Below are positions 1-7,934 of a DNA stretch of 39,056 nucleotides, in pieces. Each line of letters opens with the position of its first letter. Position 1 is the first letter of the stretch. A model generated the notes under the pieces. That model saw only the letters and a list, made by a program, of their open reading frames with translations. It did no database searches and was not told the DNA's origin. The position numbers and the translations under genes are program-made. Source of the stretch: Spirogloea muscicola (lineage: Eukaryota > Streptophyta > Zygnematophyceae > Spirogloeales > Spirogloeaceae); the NCBI GenBank assembly GCA_009602725.1, contig WELB01000160.1:170320-209375 (forward strand), given 5' to 3'.

Positions 1-905
1 CTCGCCCATCGCAATTGGTCGGACGCCTCCGGTGGGCTTGGAGAGAGCGAGCAGGGTGCTGCTGGTGAGTGCTGCCCGGGCCTTGGGTGGAAGGAGGCCG
101 CGCGCCACCGCTTGGCACACTTTGTGCAGCAGACTGAAGTCACCTGCCTCATCGTCGAGCCAGAGCTCTCGAAGGTGTTCAAAGAGCATGCCCGAGGGCC
201 CTCCAGCCGCTGCTTTCCGGCTCTGCACCAACGCTGTCCGCAGAGCTGCTGGGTTGAGGTCCACCATGGTTGGGGGCTGAAACTCCTCGAGCCAGGGGGG
301 TAGGGGGCTTGGGGCAGGGGGGTGGAGGGTCCTGAGAGCAGCAAGGGTTTCTGCATCGTGAGGTGCTGGGGTGGCTGGGTCCAGAGCTTGGGCAGCACGG
401 GACAGGTCCCCTGCGCGGCCAAAACGAATGGCCCGGCGGACAGCTGAAGCCTCTGAGGTGGCTGGGGTGGGCCGATTCGCCTGGGACACCTGGACAGCTG
501 CGCGATGCTCCTCCAGGAGCTGCTCCCATGCACCGCCCTCAAAGCGCTGAATCCTGGCAAGCATCACCGCGCGTTGGCTTGGACCACTTGGAAGGGGCCC
601 CAGGACCAGGCGAGGGAGGAGCTGCCAGACAGTCCACGCGGCCTCGTCGAAGCTGTTCCGAGCCATCCGAGTGAGTATGGGCCGCGAGGCTCGCTGGATG
701 TGTGGCCGTGCCCAGTGGGGAATGTGCCGCAAGGTGGGCAGACTGGGTTCCAGCATGACCGCATCAAGGTCCAGGAGCCTTGCCCAACGCCACTGAGCCG
801 GCGAGGGAGCTGGGAGAAGGGGTGCCGGGGCTGGGGTGCCAGGCTGCCGTCGTCGGGTAGAGGCCTCAGCACGGGCTTGGGCCTGCACCGAGGCGCGAAA
901 GAAGA
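1..905 (-). mobile_element. non-LTR retrotransposon, N-terminal and RT-finger part (inverted segment)
   Basis: A frame on the minus strand is open from about 950 down to the window edge, over 300 codons without a stop. It runs off the window, so its end is not seen. Its last visible part reads LALSKPTGGVRPIAMGE, which matches the start of the reverse-transcriptase fingers of LINE elements (a GGVRPI-type motif). About 70 codons upstream are PSGMLFEHLRELW and similar helical sequence, also common just before the RT. No start codon could be fixed. The neighbouring DNA from about 906 on belongs to the C-terminal half of a related element on the opposite strand, so the two halves are head to head. 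RT assignment is from motif recognition; the exact clade is inferred. Confidence 0.7.
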
Positions 906-1545
906 GGAAAGGGCCGACGGTCTCCACGCCCGTCGCGTGGTCCTGGTGGCCACCCCTCAGGCCGGCGGGCCACGTCTTCTTCTCCTGGACGGGGTGACCA
1001 CCGACGCATACGACCGCTCGCACCCAGCCCAATGTGCCACCAAGGTTGGGTCTGCGGTCGCCTTCGCCGCTCGGGCTAAAGAGCTCAAGTACGCCGACCA
1101 TCAGCGGGAAGACGAGTTCTTCCCGTTGGCAATTGACACCCATGGGGCGCTGGGCGCTCGGTGGCTCGAGCTGCTCACCCAGCTCGCCCGCCACACCATC
1201 GCCCGTCGCTTCCATTGGGAGCCGGTCGACTTTCCTGCGCCGTGTCGCTGGCGCAAGTGTATCGTAGGCGCCTGGCTGCAGAGGTCTATGGCACGGCGCT
1301 GCACCTTCGTGTCGGTAGAGCCCTCGCTGCTGCCTCTGACTCTGGCCAGGGGACCCACTTCCAGGAGCCTAGCATCTCTGATCTGCGGCTGCTTAGCAGG
1401 GGTTACTGAGTGATTCGTAGCTGCTTTCTTTCTCTGTGTGCTTGTTTTTCTTAGCGCTTCCCCTGGCCCCCTTCTCGTACTTCGTTCATTCTTTTTTGGG
1501 CTGGCTTTTCCAGCCCCTATCCTCAATGGGCGAGCACTTTCTACT
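906..1545 (+). mobile_element. non-LTR retrotransposon C-terminal endonuclease part and 3' tail
   Basis: Plus-strand remnant of the C-terminal part of the same kind of element. The segment around 929-1015 (VVLVATPQAGG, then DGVTTDAYD) aligns with the endonuclease-like motif of the better copy at 5083-6216. The next stretch (DEFFPLAIDTHGALGARW) matches that copy's QLLPAAIDIFGCLGPRF. A frame change near 1240 breaks it; the other frame then continues through GRALAAASDSGQG to SDLRLLSRGY and the stop at 1407-1409. The 3' UTR contains the hairpin GGGCTGGCTTTTCCAGCCC (1498-1516) and the tail CTATCCTCAATGGGCGAGC. The frameshift makes this copy dead. Confidence 0.75.
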
Positions 1546-1729
1546 TCCAGCAGCCTAGCATCTCTGATCTGCGGCTGCTTAGCAGGGGTTACTGAGTGAT
1601 TCGTAGAGCTGCTTTGTTTCTTTGTGTGCTTGTTTTTCTTAGCGCTACCCCTGGCCCCCTTCTCGTACTCTCTTTTGGGCTGGCATTTCCAGCCCCTATC
1701 CTCAATGGGCGAGCACTTTCTTCTTCCTC
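1544..1729 (+). repeat. second, tandem copy of the LINE 3' end
   Basis: The last part of the preceding element (about 1358-1543, from the codons for the SDLRLLSRGY terminus to the end of the tail) is repeated immediately downstream with an offset of about 186 bp. The second unit again has the stop context, the T-rich 3' UTR, a hairpin at 1677-1695 (GGGCTGG-catTT-CCAGCCC type) and the CAATGGGCGAGC tail. A few substitutions separate the units. It is either a 5'-truncated insertion at the end of an existing tail or a tandem duplication. Confidence 0.85.
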
Positions 1730-1764
1730 AACTGTCAATCTGGCCGCGCTTTCTTTTCTCAACT

Positions 1765-2815
1765 AGAGCTCGCCCAGCTTTCTGGTGCAAAGCAATAGCC
1801 TGAGCACGCTGCAAACAGGCCGAAACTCGTCCTTACAAGAACTACAGATATGCAGCTGGCAAGCCCATCTCAGCCGGGAACACATCTGCATGTAGTGTGT
1901 AGCCTAGATTGGCTATATTCTGAAGGAGAGTGTGGAAACCAGGACCTAAGCAGCCAAAGATGTCGACTGCCGCTGGCAGGAGCTGATCGCATTGGGGGTA
2001 ATCGGACGAGTGCTGCAGCTTTCTTTGTTCTGCACTGCCCACTGCGTGGCCAGCAATGTGTCGATGCTGGACATTTATAGGCCTCCGTAACCACAACATC
2101 GACCAAGACCCGTGGTCCTCCTCCAGGTTGCACGCCCACAATGTCAAGTGTGCGGCGATGTTGACGTCCCTGGGCATCCGTGGTGATAGGCATGATGTTT
2201 TTCACTTCCACGACCGCATGGTACCCAGCGTCGCGCATCAAACCCGCCAGGGCATCGCGGAGGAGGTTGTGAATGCCGACCACCTCTGGTCCAGCGGGGC
2301 ATCGCAGAATGTGGGTGGCTTTGCACGGAAGGCACACTCACACTGGCGCACCTCAGTCAGGCAATTAGGTGGGAGGCCGAGGAAGAGTTGAAGCGACGTC
2401 CGAAAGGCCTCGGAGCTGAAGCTGAAGGCGTTGGCAACGGCGTGTGAGGTGATCCAGTCGGTGGCACCAGGTGTGGCGAAAGAAGTCAGTCTTGCCAGGC
2501 TCCTTGGATTGTGTGAATCCCTGGCAGTCTCCTCAACCTTCTGCGGCGCTCATCTTCCACAGCCGTAACCAGTCCGGATTGTGCCCCTTTCTCAGAAGCT
2601 TGGGCGAGGTCTGAGAATGGCGTGAGTAGGGGTTGTATCGAGGGAAAAGAGCCGAACAGCCGAGTCGCAGATGCTTCTCAAATTCGCTTGGAAGGGGAAG
2701 GAGCCTTCCTCCACGTTGCGAACAGGGTCGTGGAGGCAAGGAAAGCGCATGGGAAGCAGAGAGGCGATCTGGTGCCAGCAGCCCAGGATGGCTGCTTGCG
2801 CCGTCTGCTCCAACG
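1765..2815 (-). pseudogene. broken LINE C-terminal copy, inverted relative to 5083-6216
   Basis: On the minus strand this segment aligns over its length with the plus-strand copy at about 5088-6140. It starts at GCAAGCAGCC and ILGCWHQIASLLPMRFP (thumb region), then LRCPAGPEVVGIHNLLRDAL, then RRTLDIVGVQPGGGPRVLVD (endonuclease-like motif). The knuckle cysteines are partly lost and the frame shifts after PASTH near 2070, so it is not functional. It ends abruptly in the codons for KLGEL near 1765, where unrelated DNA containing GCGCGGCCAGATTGACWG begins. That short motif also occurs near 3510 and 6450. The 3' terminus and tail are missing. Confidence 0.8.
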
Positions 2816-2876
2816 ACCGGCAGCCAAGGCTGCTCATGCGAGTGGGGAGGGAGGTGGGAGAGAAGCCGAAGCAGAG

Positions 2877-2949
2877 GAATGCGGCTGCTGATATTAACTG
2901 CCAGCCAGATGCATACAGGTGTTTATGACGGAGCCAAAGGCTAGGCAGA
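2877..2949. repeat. dispersed 70-bp repeat, copy 1
   Basis: The segment from GAATGCGGCTGCTGATATTAA to GGAGCCAAAGGCTAGGCAGA recurs at 38622-38709, with an internal length difference after TTAA (the other copy carries about 14 extra bases). It lies next to the stop of the minus-strand element at 2960, so it is probably the 3' UTR of one LINE subfamily. No function is assigned. Confidence 0.8.
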
Positions 2950-2959
2950 CAGAGCGCCC

Positions 2960-3725
2960 TCAATACCCCCGTGTCAGCAGTAGGAAGTCAGATGAGCTGA
3001 GGGGAGGAAGAGCAACCTTGCTGCGCAAACCAGAGGCCGCTGCCAGGGCGCGACCAGCTCGGCGATGCAAAGCCAAAAAGCAGAGGGGAGAGATGAAGAC
3101 TGTACTAGGGATGCCAGAAGGTAGCAGCAGGGAGTTATCAGATTCCTTGTATAGCTCCACCACCATGCCCAATGGGGCGACTGTCCGTTGCAGATAGCAA
3201 GCCCGTTGGCCGATGCAGCGGGTGAGAATGGCCAAACGCCAGCTGTGTGTCCCCAAGGAGGGGGAGGGAAGGGAGGGGGCCGAGGTGATCTTTGAAGGTG
3301 TTCCCGTAAGTCCACAGCCACGTGAGCTAGTGTACCGAAGGGGACCTTGAGGATGGCCAGCCCATTGGCGGGGGTCTGACAGCAGTGGGGGAGCTGAAGG
3401 TTGGCGGGGAGACCGCGTGGGGACCGTGCCACGCTCTTGGACGGGCAAATCCGCAGGCCCATCATGTATCCATTCCGTTGGGCTGGCCTCTCACAGCCAC
3501 CAGTCAATCTGGCCGCGCATTCTCCATCAGGTCCAGTTCGCGAACGAGCAAGGGGTAAGCCGCCATGACTTCAGCTGGATGTCCAATGATGTGTGTATCA
3601 TCGGCGTAGGAGGGAAAGAGGAGGTCTGGGTGTTGGATCTGGGTGCGTTGAATAGCCCGGCAATGTGCCAAGGCAAATAGGATAGGGCTAAGAATCTCCC
3701 CCTTGCTCAGGCTAATGCTTTGCAC
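2960..3725 (-). pseudogene. LINE reverse transcriptase fragment with YADD box
   Basis: The minus strand from 3725 encodes LSKGEILSPILFALAHCRA and then SYADDTHIIGH, the catalytic YADD box of a LINE reverse transcriptase, followed by a thumb-like stretch (CPSKSVARSPRGLPA, then QTPANGLAILKVPFGT). Farther down it passes through RRAGRALAAASG to SDFLLLTRGY and a stop at 2960. Two frames are needed to read it through, and the distance from YADD to stop is much shorter than in a full element, so there are frameshifts and internal deletion. The C-terminal sequence matches the termini at 1409, 4945 and 6216. Confidence 0.8.
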
Positions 3726-3990
3726 CAGAAAACTGGGCGAGCTCTAGTTGGTGGCAGAAGGGCTTCGTATATGCCATCTAGTACTCAGGCATCGATTAGT
3801 GACCTTTATGTATTGAACCGTGGTTACTGAGCGGGTCAATCTGCTGTAGGTGATGCATGTCTCTAGATTTGCTTGCCTTCGTACTTGGCCAGTTCGCATG
3901 TATTTGTTTTAATACACGAACTCTCCTGGCGTGTGCCAGAAGATGACCACAGCATCTTCCACGACTTGCCACAGCTTGCCACAGCAGCCG
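3722..3990 (+). mobile_element. 5'-truncated LINE copy: C-terminus and 3' UTR
   Basis: The plus strand reads HQKTGRALVGGRRASYMPSS and then SDLYVLNRGY-stop (stop near 3829). The 3' UTR starts GAGCGGGTCAATCTGCTGTAGGT and continues to TTGCTTGCCTTCGTACTTGGCCA. It closely matches the end of the 5083-6216 copy and its UTR. The copy begins exactly where the minus-strand RT fragment at 3504-3722 ends. Confidence 0.75.
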
Positions 3991-4239
3991 CCCTGGGCGG
4001 CCATAGGCCATGAGGAAGAAGGGTATAAGGAAAGGGAAGTGGTCGCGCAGCTCCTCCATGATGACGCTGCGACTCCACGGTGTTGGAAGTGTTACTGTCA
4101 TTCAGCCCAAAGACCATCATTGAAGGGTCCACGGCAAGGGCTGTGAGAATGTGAATGGCCAACCCAGAAAAAATGAACAAGGTCTAAATTAAACAGCTAT
4201 TCCAATCTAAGGCAGTGGCTGGGAGGTGGCGCTCCCAAC

Positions 4240-4464
4240 GAGCGGGTCAGCTTAGCAGCAGGTCACGTACATTTGTCAATGTGCTTGCCTTTGTTCTTGG
4301 CCACACATGGCCTCCCCATCTCTTAATACACACGTTTTCCAACGAGAGGTGGCTCTCCCAAAAGGAAAACGTGTGTGTTAAGAGATGGGGAGGCCATGTG
4401 TGGCCAAGTACAAAGGCAAGCACATTGACAAATGAACGTCACCTGCTGCTAAGCTGACCCGCTC
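4240..4464. repeat. long hairpin: 101-bp inverted repeat with 23-bp loop
   Basis: The left arm 4240-4340 and right arm 4364-4464 are reverse complements with about four mismatches and no gaps. The loop is 4341-4363 and itself holds a small GAGAG/CTCTC hairpin. Each arm is the 3' UTR of the SDLYVLTRGY LINE subfamily (GAGCGGGTCAG to CTTGCCTTTG to TTGGCCA). The right arm is the natural 3' UTR of the minus-strand copy at 4464-4797, so the left arm is an inverted duplicate. Confidence 0.92.
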
Positions 4465-4797
4465 ATTAATCACGAGTCAGCACATAGAGGTCGCTAACTG
4501 ATGCTCGAATACCGGACGGCAATCGACAAGCTCTTGAATTACCAGCCAAGGCTCGACCAGCTTTCTGATGCAACGCATGAGCCTGAGCTCGCTGCAGACA
4601 AGCTGACACTCGACGTCGCAAAAATGGCAGATAGGCTGCCGGCAACCCATCTGGGCTGGAAGCATATCCTCGCGTCGTGCATATCCCAGACTCGCTATGT
4701 TCTCAAGTAGGGTGTGGAAGCGAGGACCCAAGCAGCCGGAAGTGTCGATAACGGCCGGGAGAAGGTGGTCGCTGCGGGGGTAGAAAGGGGGCAACGA
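4464..4797 (-). pseudogene. LINE C-terminal fragment
   Basis: On the minus strand the segment encodes SDHLLPAVIDTSGCLGPRF and HTLLENIASLGYARREDM, matching the plus-strand copy at 5910-6020. The frame then decays. Just before the hairpin the codons for YVLTRD-stop appear, a variant of the usual LTRGY terminus, followed by the GAGCGGGTCAG 3' UTR. Confidence 0.75.
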
Positions 4798-4847
4798 CTG
4801 TGAACAGCCAGCCCGGAACGAGTTGAAAACGTCAGAAGGGGCCAGAA

Positions 4848-5065
4848 ATGGCCGTGCTATGGCTGCTGCTTCAGGGTCTCGGCAGAGTGCCGCTTTTCCT
4901 GCCCCGAGTTACTCTGATCTGCTGTTGCTCACACGTGGATTCTGAGCATCCATCTGCATCTCCCTCTGCACCGTCTTGCACTTTGTAATGTAGTCCTTTT
5001 TCGGCACTTCTTTCTTTGGCTTTGGACATTGTCCATTCTTTTTGGGTTGGCTTTGCCAGCCCCTC
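4848..5065 (+). mobile_element. 5'-truncated LINE terminus with stem-loop tail
   Basis: The plus strand encodes GRAMAAASGSRQSAAFPAPS then YSDLLLLTRGF-stop (stop near 4945). A T-rich 3' UTR of about 95 bp follows, then the hairpin GGGTTGG-CTTTG-CCAGCCC at 5044-5062, in which one stem base is a wobble pair. The homology to the termini at 1409 and 20971 is clear at protein level. An inverted older tail (GGGCTGGCTGTTCACAG on the minus strand) precedes it at about 4803-4825. Confidence 0.75.
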
Positions 5066-5082
5066 TTCTCAAGCTCTATGCG

Positions 5083-6216
5083 CAAGCAGCCTTCCTGGGC
5101 TGCTGGCACCAGATCGCCTCCCTGCTCCCCATGCGCTTCCCTTGCCTCCACGACCCTGTACGCAATGTGGGGGAAGGCTCCTTCCCCTTCCAAGCGGATC
5201 TGAGGAGCATCCGCGACTCAGCCATCAGCTCTTTCCCCTCTCTCCAACCCCTACTCACGCCATTCTCCACCCTCGCCCAAGCTTCTGATAGAGGGGCACA
5301 ATCCAGACTGGTTACGGCAGTGGAAGACGAACGCCGCAGAAGGTTGAGGAGGCTGCCAGAGATTCAGAACAATCCGAGGAGCTTGGCAAGACTCACTTCT
5401 CTGGCCACACCTGGTGCCACTGACTGGATCACCTCTCCCCCCGTCGCCAACGCCTTCAGCATCAGCTCCGAGGCCTTTCGGACATCGCTTCAACTCTTCC
5501 TCGGCCTCCCACCTAATTGCCTGATTGGGGTGCGCCAGTGCGAGTGCGGCTTCCGTGCAGAGGGTGCTGTGCTCGCCACTCACATGCTGAGATGCCCCAC
5601 TGGACCAGAAGTGGTGGGCATTCACAACCTCCTTCGCGATGCCCTGGCGGGCTTGATGCGCGACGCCGGCTACCGTGCGGTCGTGGAAGTCAACAATATC
5701 ATGCCTATCACCACGGACGCCCAGGGACGTCATCATCGCCGCACACTTGACATTGTGGGCGTGCAACCTGGTGGAGGACCACGGGCCCTGGTCGACGTTG
5801 TTGTTACGGAGGCATATAAAGGCCCAGCATCAACACACATTGCTGGGCACGCAGTGGGCGGAGCAGAGCAAAGAAAACTGCGGCATTACTCCGATTACCC
5901 CCAATGCGATCAACTCCTGCCAGCTGCAATCGACATCTTTGGCTGTCTGGGTCCTCGCTTCCACACTCTGCTTCAAAACATTGCCAATCTAGGCTACACT
6001 CGACGCGCAGATGTGTTTCCGGCTGAGATGGGCTTGCCAGCTGCATATCTGTCGCTCTTGCGACGTCGAGTTTCGGCCTGTTTGCAGCGTGCTCAGGCTA
6101 GTGCCTTGCACCAGAAAGCTGGGCGAGCTCTAGTAGGTGGCAGAAGGGCTCCGTTCCTGGCATCTAGTATTCATGCATCGAGTAGTGACCTTTATGTTTT
6201 GACCCGTGGTTATTGA
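5083..6216 (+). mobile_element. best-preserved LINE C-terminal ORF (thumb, CCHC knuckle, RLE-like endonuclease)
   Basis: One uninterrupted frame of about 378 codons. In order it contains a thumb segment (AAFLGCWHQIASLLPMRFP), a zinc knuckle CECG-x(n)-HMLRC near 5548-5600, an endonuclease-like motif RRTLDIVGVQPGGGPRALVD followed by VVVTEAYK near 5735-5820, QLLPAAIDIFGCLGPRF, and the terminus SSSDLYVLTRGY. The order knuckle then LD-x(14)-D resembles the R2-type restriction-like endonuclease, whose usual motif is PD-x(12-14)-D; here P is replaced by L. The RT catalytic core is absent, so this is a 5'-truncated copy. It abuts the tail of another copy at 5065. The 3' UTR (GCGGGTCAATCTGCTGTAGG) runs to about 6320. 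Assignment to an RLE clade is inferred. Confidence 0.8.
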
Positions 6217-6329
6217 GCGGGTCAATCTGCTGTAGGTTATGTAGATTTTTAGATGTGCTTGCCTTTGTACCTGGCCATTTGGCCTACATTTCTTTCTAAT
6301 GCACGATCTTTTCTTCTCAATGGCCAGAA

Positions 6330-6480
6330 AGGGGGAGAAGGCGCGCGGTGCGTGGAAGCGAGGCCAATTCAAGCCAATGCAGAAGGGGGCGAGGGCTGTG
6401 AAAACGAATCAGCTCGTCCACTTGACGGCAGTGGCTGAGAGAGGAGAAGCGCGGCCAGATTGACTGGTGGCCAGCCCAAG
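6330..6480. repeat. other LINE 3'-end fragments
   Basis: The segment GAAGGCGCGCGGTGCG to GGCCAATTCAAGCCAAT (about 6337-6385) recurs near 38717-38765. It is followed by a second-type tail on the minus strand (GGGCTGGCCACCAGTC, about 6460-6478) and the motif GCGCGGCCAGATTGACTGG. No coding sequence was recognised. Confidence 0.65.
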
Positions 6481-6499
6481 GGAATGTACAAGGTCTAGG

Positions 6500-6745
6500 A
6501 GCTTTTGAGCTGCTTTGTTTCTTTGTGTGCTTTTCTTTTCTTAGCGCTTCCCCTGGCCCCCTTCTCGTCCCTTGTTAATTCTTTTTTGTGCTGGCTTTTC
6601 CAGCCCCTATTCTCAATGGGCGAGCACTTTCATCTTCTTTTGAGCAGCCCAGTGAGTAGAAGGAAAAATTTCCTGTATAAGAAACAGTAGAAGGGCGTCC
6701 CTGGAGAAAGGGCTCGCCCATTGAGGATAGGGGCTGGACAAGCCC
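6500..6745. repeat. two stem-loop tails in inverted orientation
   Basis: A plus-strand tail runs from about 6508 (GCTGCTTTGTTTCTTTGTG) through the hairpin at 6588-6606 to CAATGGGCGAGCACTTTC. A minus-strand tail (GGGCTCGCCCATTGAGGATA then GGGGCTGGACAAGCCC) lies at 6709-6744. They point toward each other with about 70 bp between. Confidence 0.8.
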
Positions 6746-6999
6746 TGGAGATGCCTTGGCACATGGGTCTCACTCCAAATCTGAGTCCACGCGGTGCTCT
6801 CGAGCGCCCTAGCCATGGCTGCCACCCACCTCGGGTGAGGGCGGAGTCTGTGCTAGTCTTACTGCTGTCTGCCGCCATGAGCGGGTCTGCGCCTGTGCCG
6901 CCACGACGAGCGCGGTCTGCTGGGCCCGTGGAGAAGGAACTGACTGGAGGACTCTGACTGGAGAAAACAAGACTTGGAGAATGTTGATTACGGCAGACA
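6746..6999. other. unassigned stretch
   Basis: No recognisable coding sequence, RNA gene or repeat was found between the LINE tails and the inverted repeat that follows. Short open frames exist on both strands but have no family resemblance. Confidence 0.5.
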
Positions 7000-7375
7000 G
7001 CAGCAGGAACAGGAGCAGCCAGACCAAGGAAGCTTATGGGTACGGAGGGTGTAGGGACAAAGCCTTAGGTCGTCAGCAGATTTTGCCCGGACTTGGATAA
7101 GGTGAAGTTAAGGAACGATTAGTGGAAGCAGTGGGATTGCCGGCGGGGGAATGCTGGCGAGCCCAGATGTACACGAAGTTCATCTTGGGCAGCCAGCATT
7201 ACCCCGCCAGCAACCCCACTACTTCCACCACCATTGTTCCTCAATTTCACGTTTTCTATTTCTGGCCAAAATAAAATCACAACCCATGGCTTTAAACCCA
7301 TACGCACCTCCATCCGTACCCATTCCTGGAGATATTCTAGGTCTGGCTGCTCCTGTTCCTGCTCCTGTATTGGCT
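7000..7375. repeat. imperfect inverted repeat, arms about 160-180 bp
   Basis: The left arm (about 7000-7158) and right arm (7192-7375) are imperfect reverse complements. The inner 35 bp (7124-7158 against 7192-7226) match best. The outer parts share CAGGAACAGGAGCAGCCAGA. The minus-strand reading of the right arm is an open frame containing EQEQEQPDLEYLQEWV, and it lies just downstream of the minus-strand copia fragment, so it may come from a retrotransposon. The origin is inferred. Confidence 0.75.
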
Positions 7376-7399
7376 CACCTCCTCCTTTCTGCATTCACG

Positions 7400-7870
7400 C
7401 AATCTCATGCTCTGTCAGTTCCTCTATTCTCAGACTTGTGTCTTAGATGCTCCCAGATCCCGCTAGCCAGAGGCTTGTTGACAACTCCAATCAGTTCCTC
7501 ATCATACAGATTTGCCACGAGACTCGATGTAGCTACAGTACTCTCTCTTGAGAGAGGCCGGCATAGCCCTCGATCTGAAGTCGGCTCTACAGCATGCCAA
7601 ACATTTTGAATTGCAGCATCTTGGTCATCTTGAACTTCCTCAAAAATTGTGGTCCTTGAAAGTTTGAGACCACAGACAGGAAGCGAGCCGCCCGGTGGGC
7701 CCATGATCTGATTGTACAGAGGTCTCGGTGATAAACAACCTTATATCCGTAGTCTAACAGCTGAGGCACAGACAGTAGGTTCGATTGCAGACCAGGTGCA
7801 TGGTATACACTTTCCAAATGCTTCATCTCAGTACCATGGCAGGTAGGCACTCGAAGCTGCACTTCTCCTC
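7400..7870 (-). pseudogene. Ty1/copia pre-integrase fragment
   Basis: The minus strand encodes ESVYHAPGLQSNLLSVPQLL followed by DYGYKVVYHRD. This is the hallmark stretch between protease and integrase of Ty1/copia polyproteins (VPGLxxNLLSVxQLxxxGY). Downstream the frame shifts, and only weak similarity to the GAG-pre-integrase region remains. It is oriented opposite to the RT/RNase H half at 7935-9880. Confidence 0.8.
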
Positions 7871-7934
7871 TTCAGCAGGGTGTAGCTGAGGATGAACTTT
7901 TCCCTGTGCACTGCTTCTGCAGCCGGAGGGAACT

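Noticed and set aside
505-900. N-terminal part of a 302-codon plus-strand frame
   Set aside because: The minus strand here carries the retrotransposon frame; only the part after about 920 matches the endonuclease region on the plus strand.
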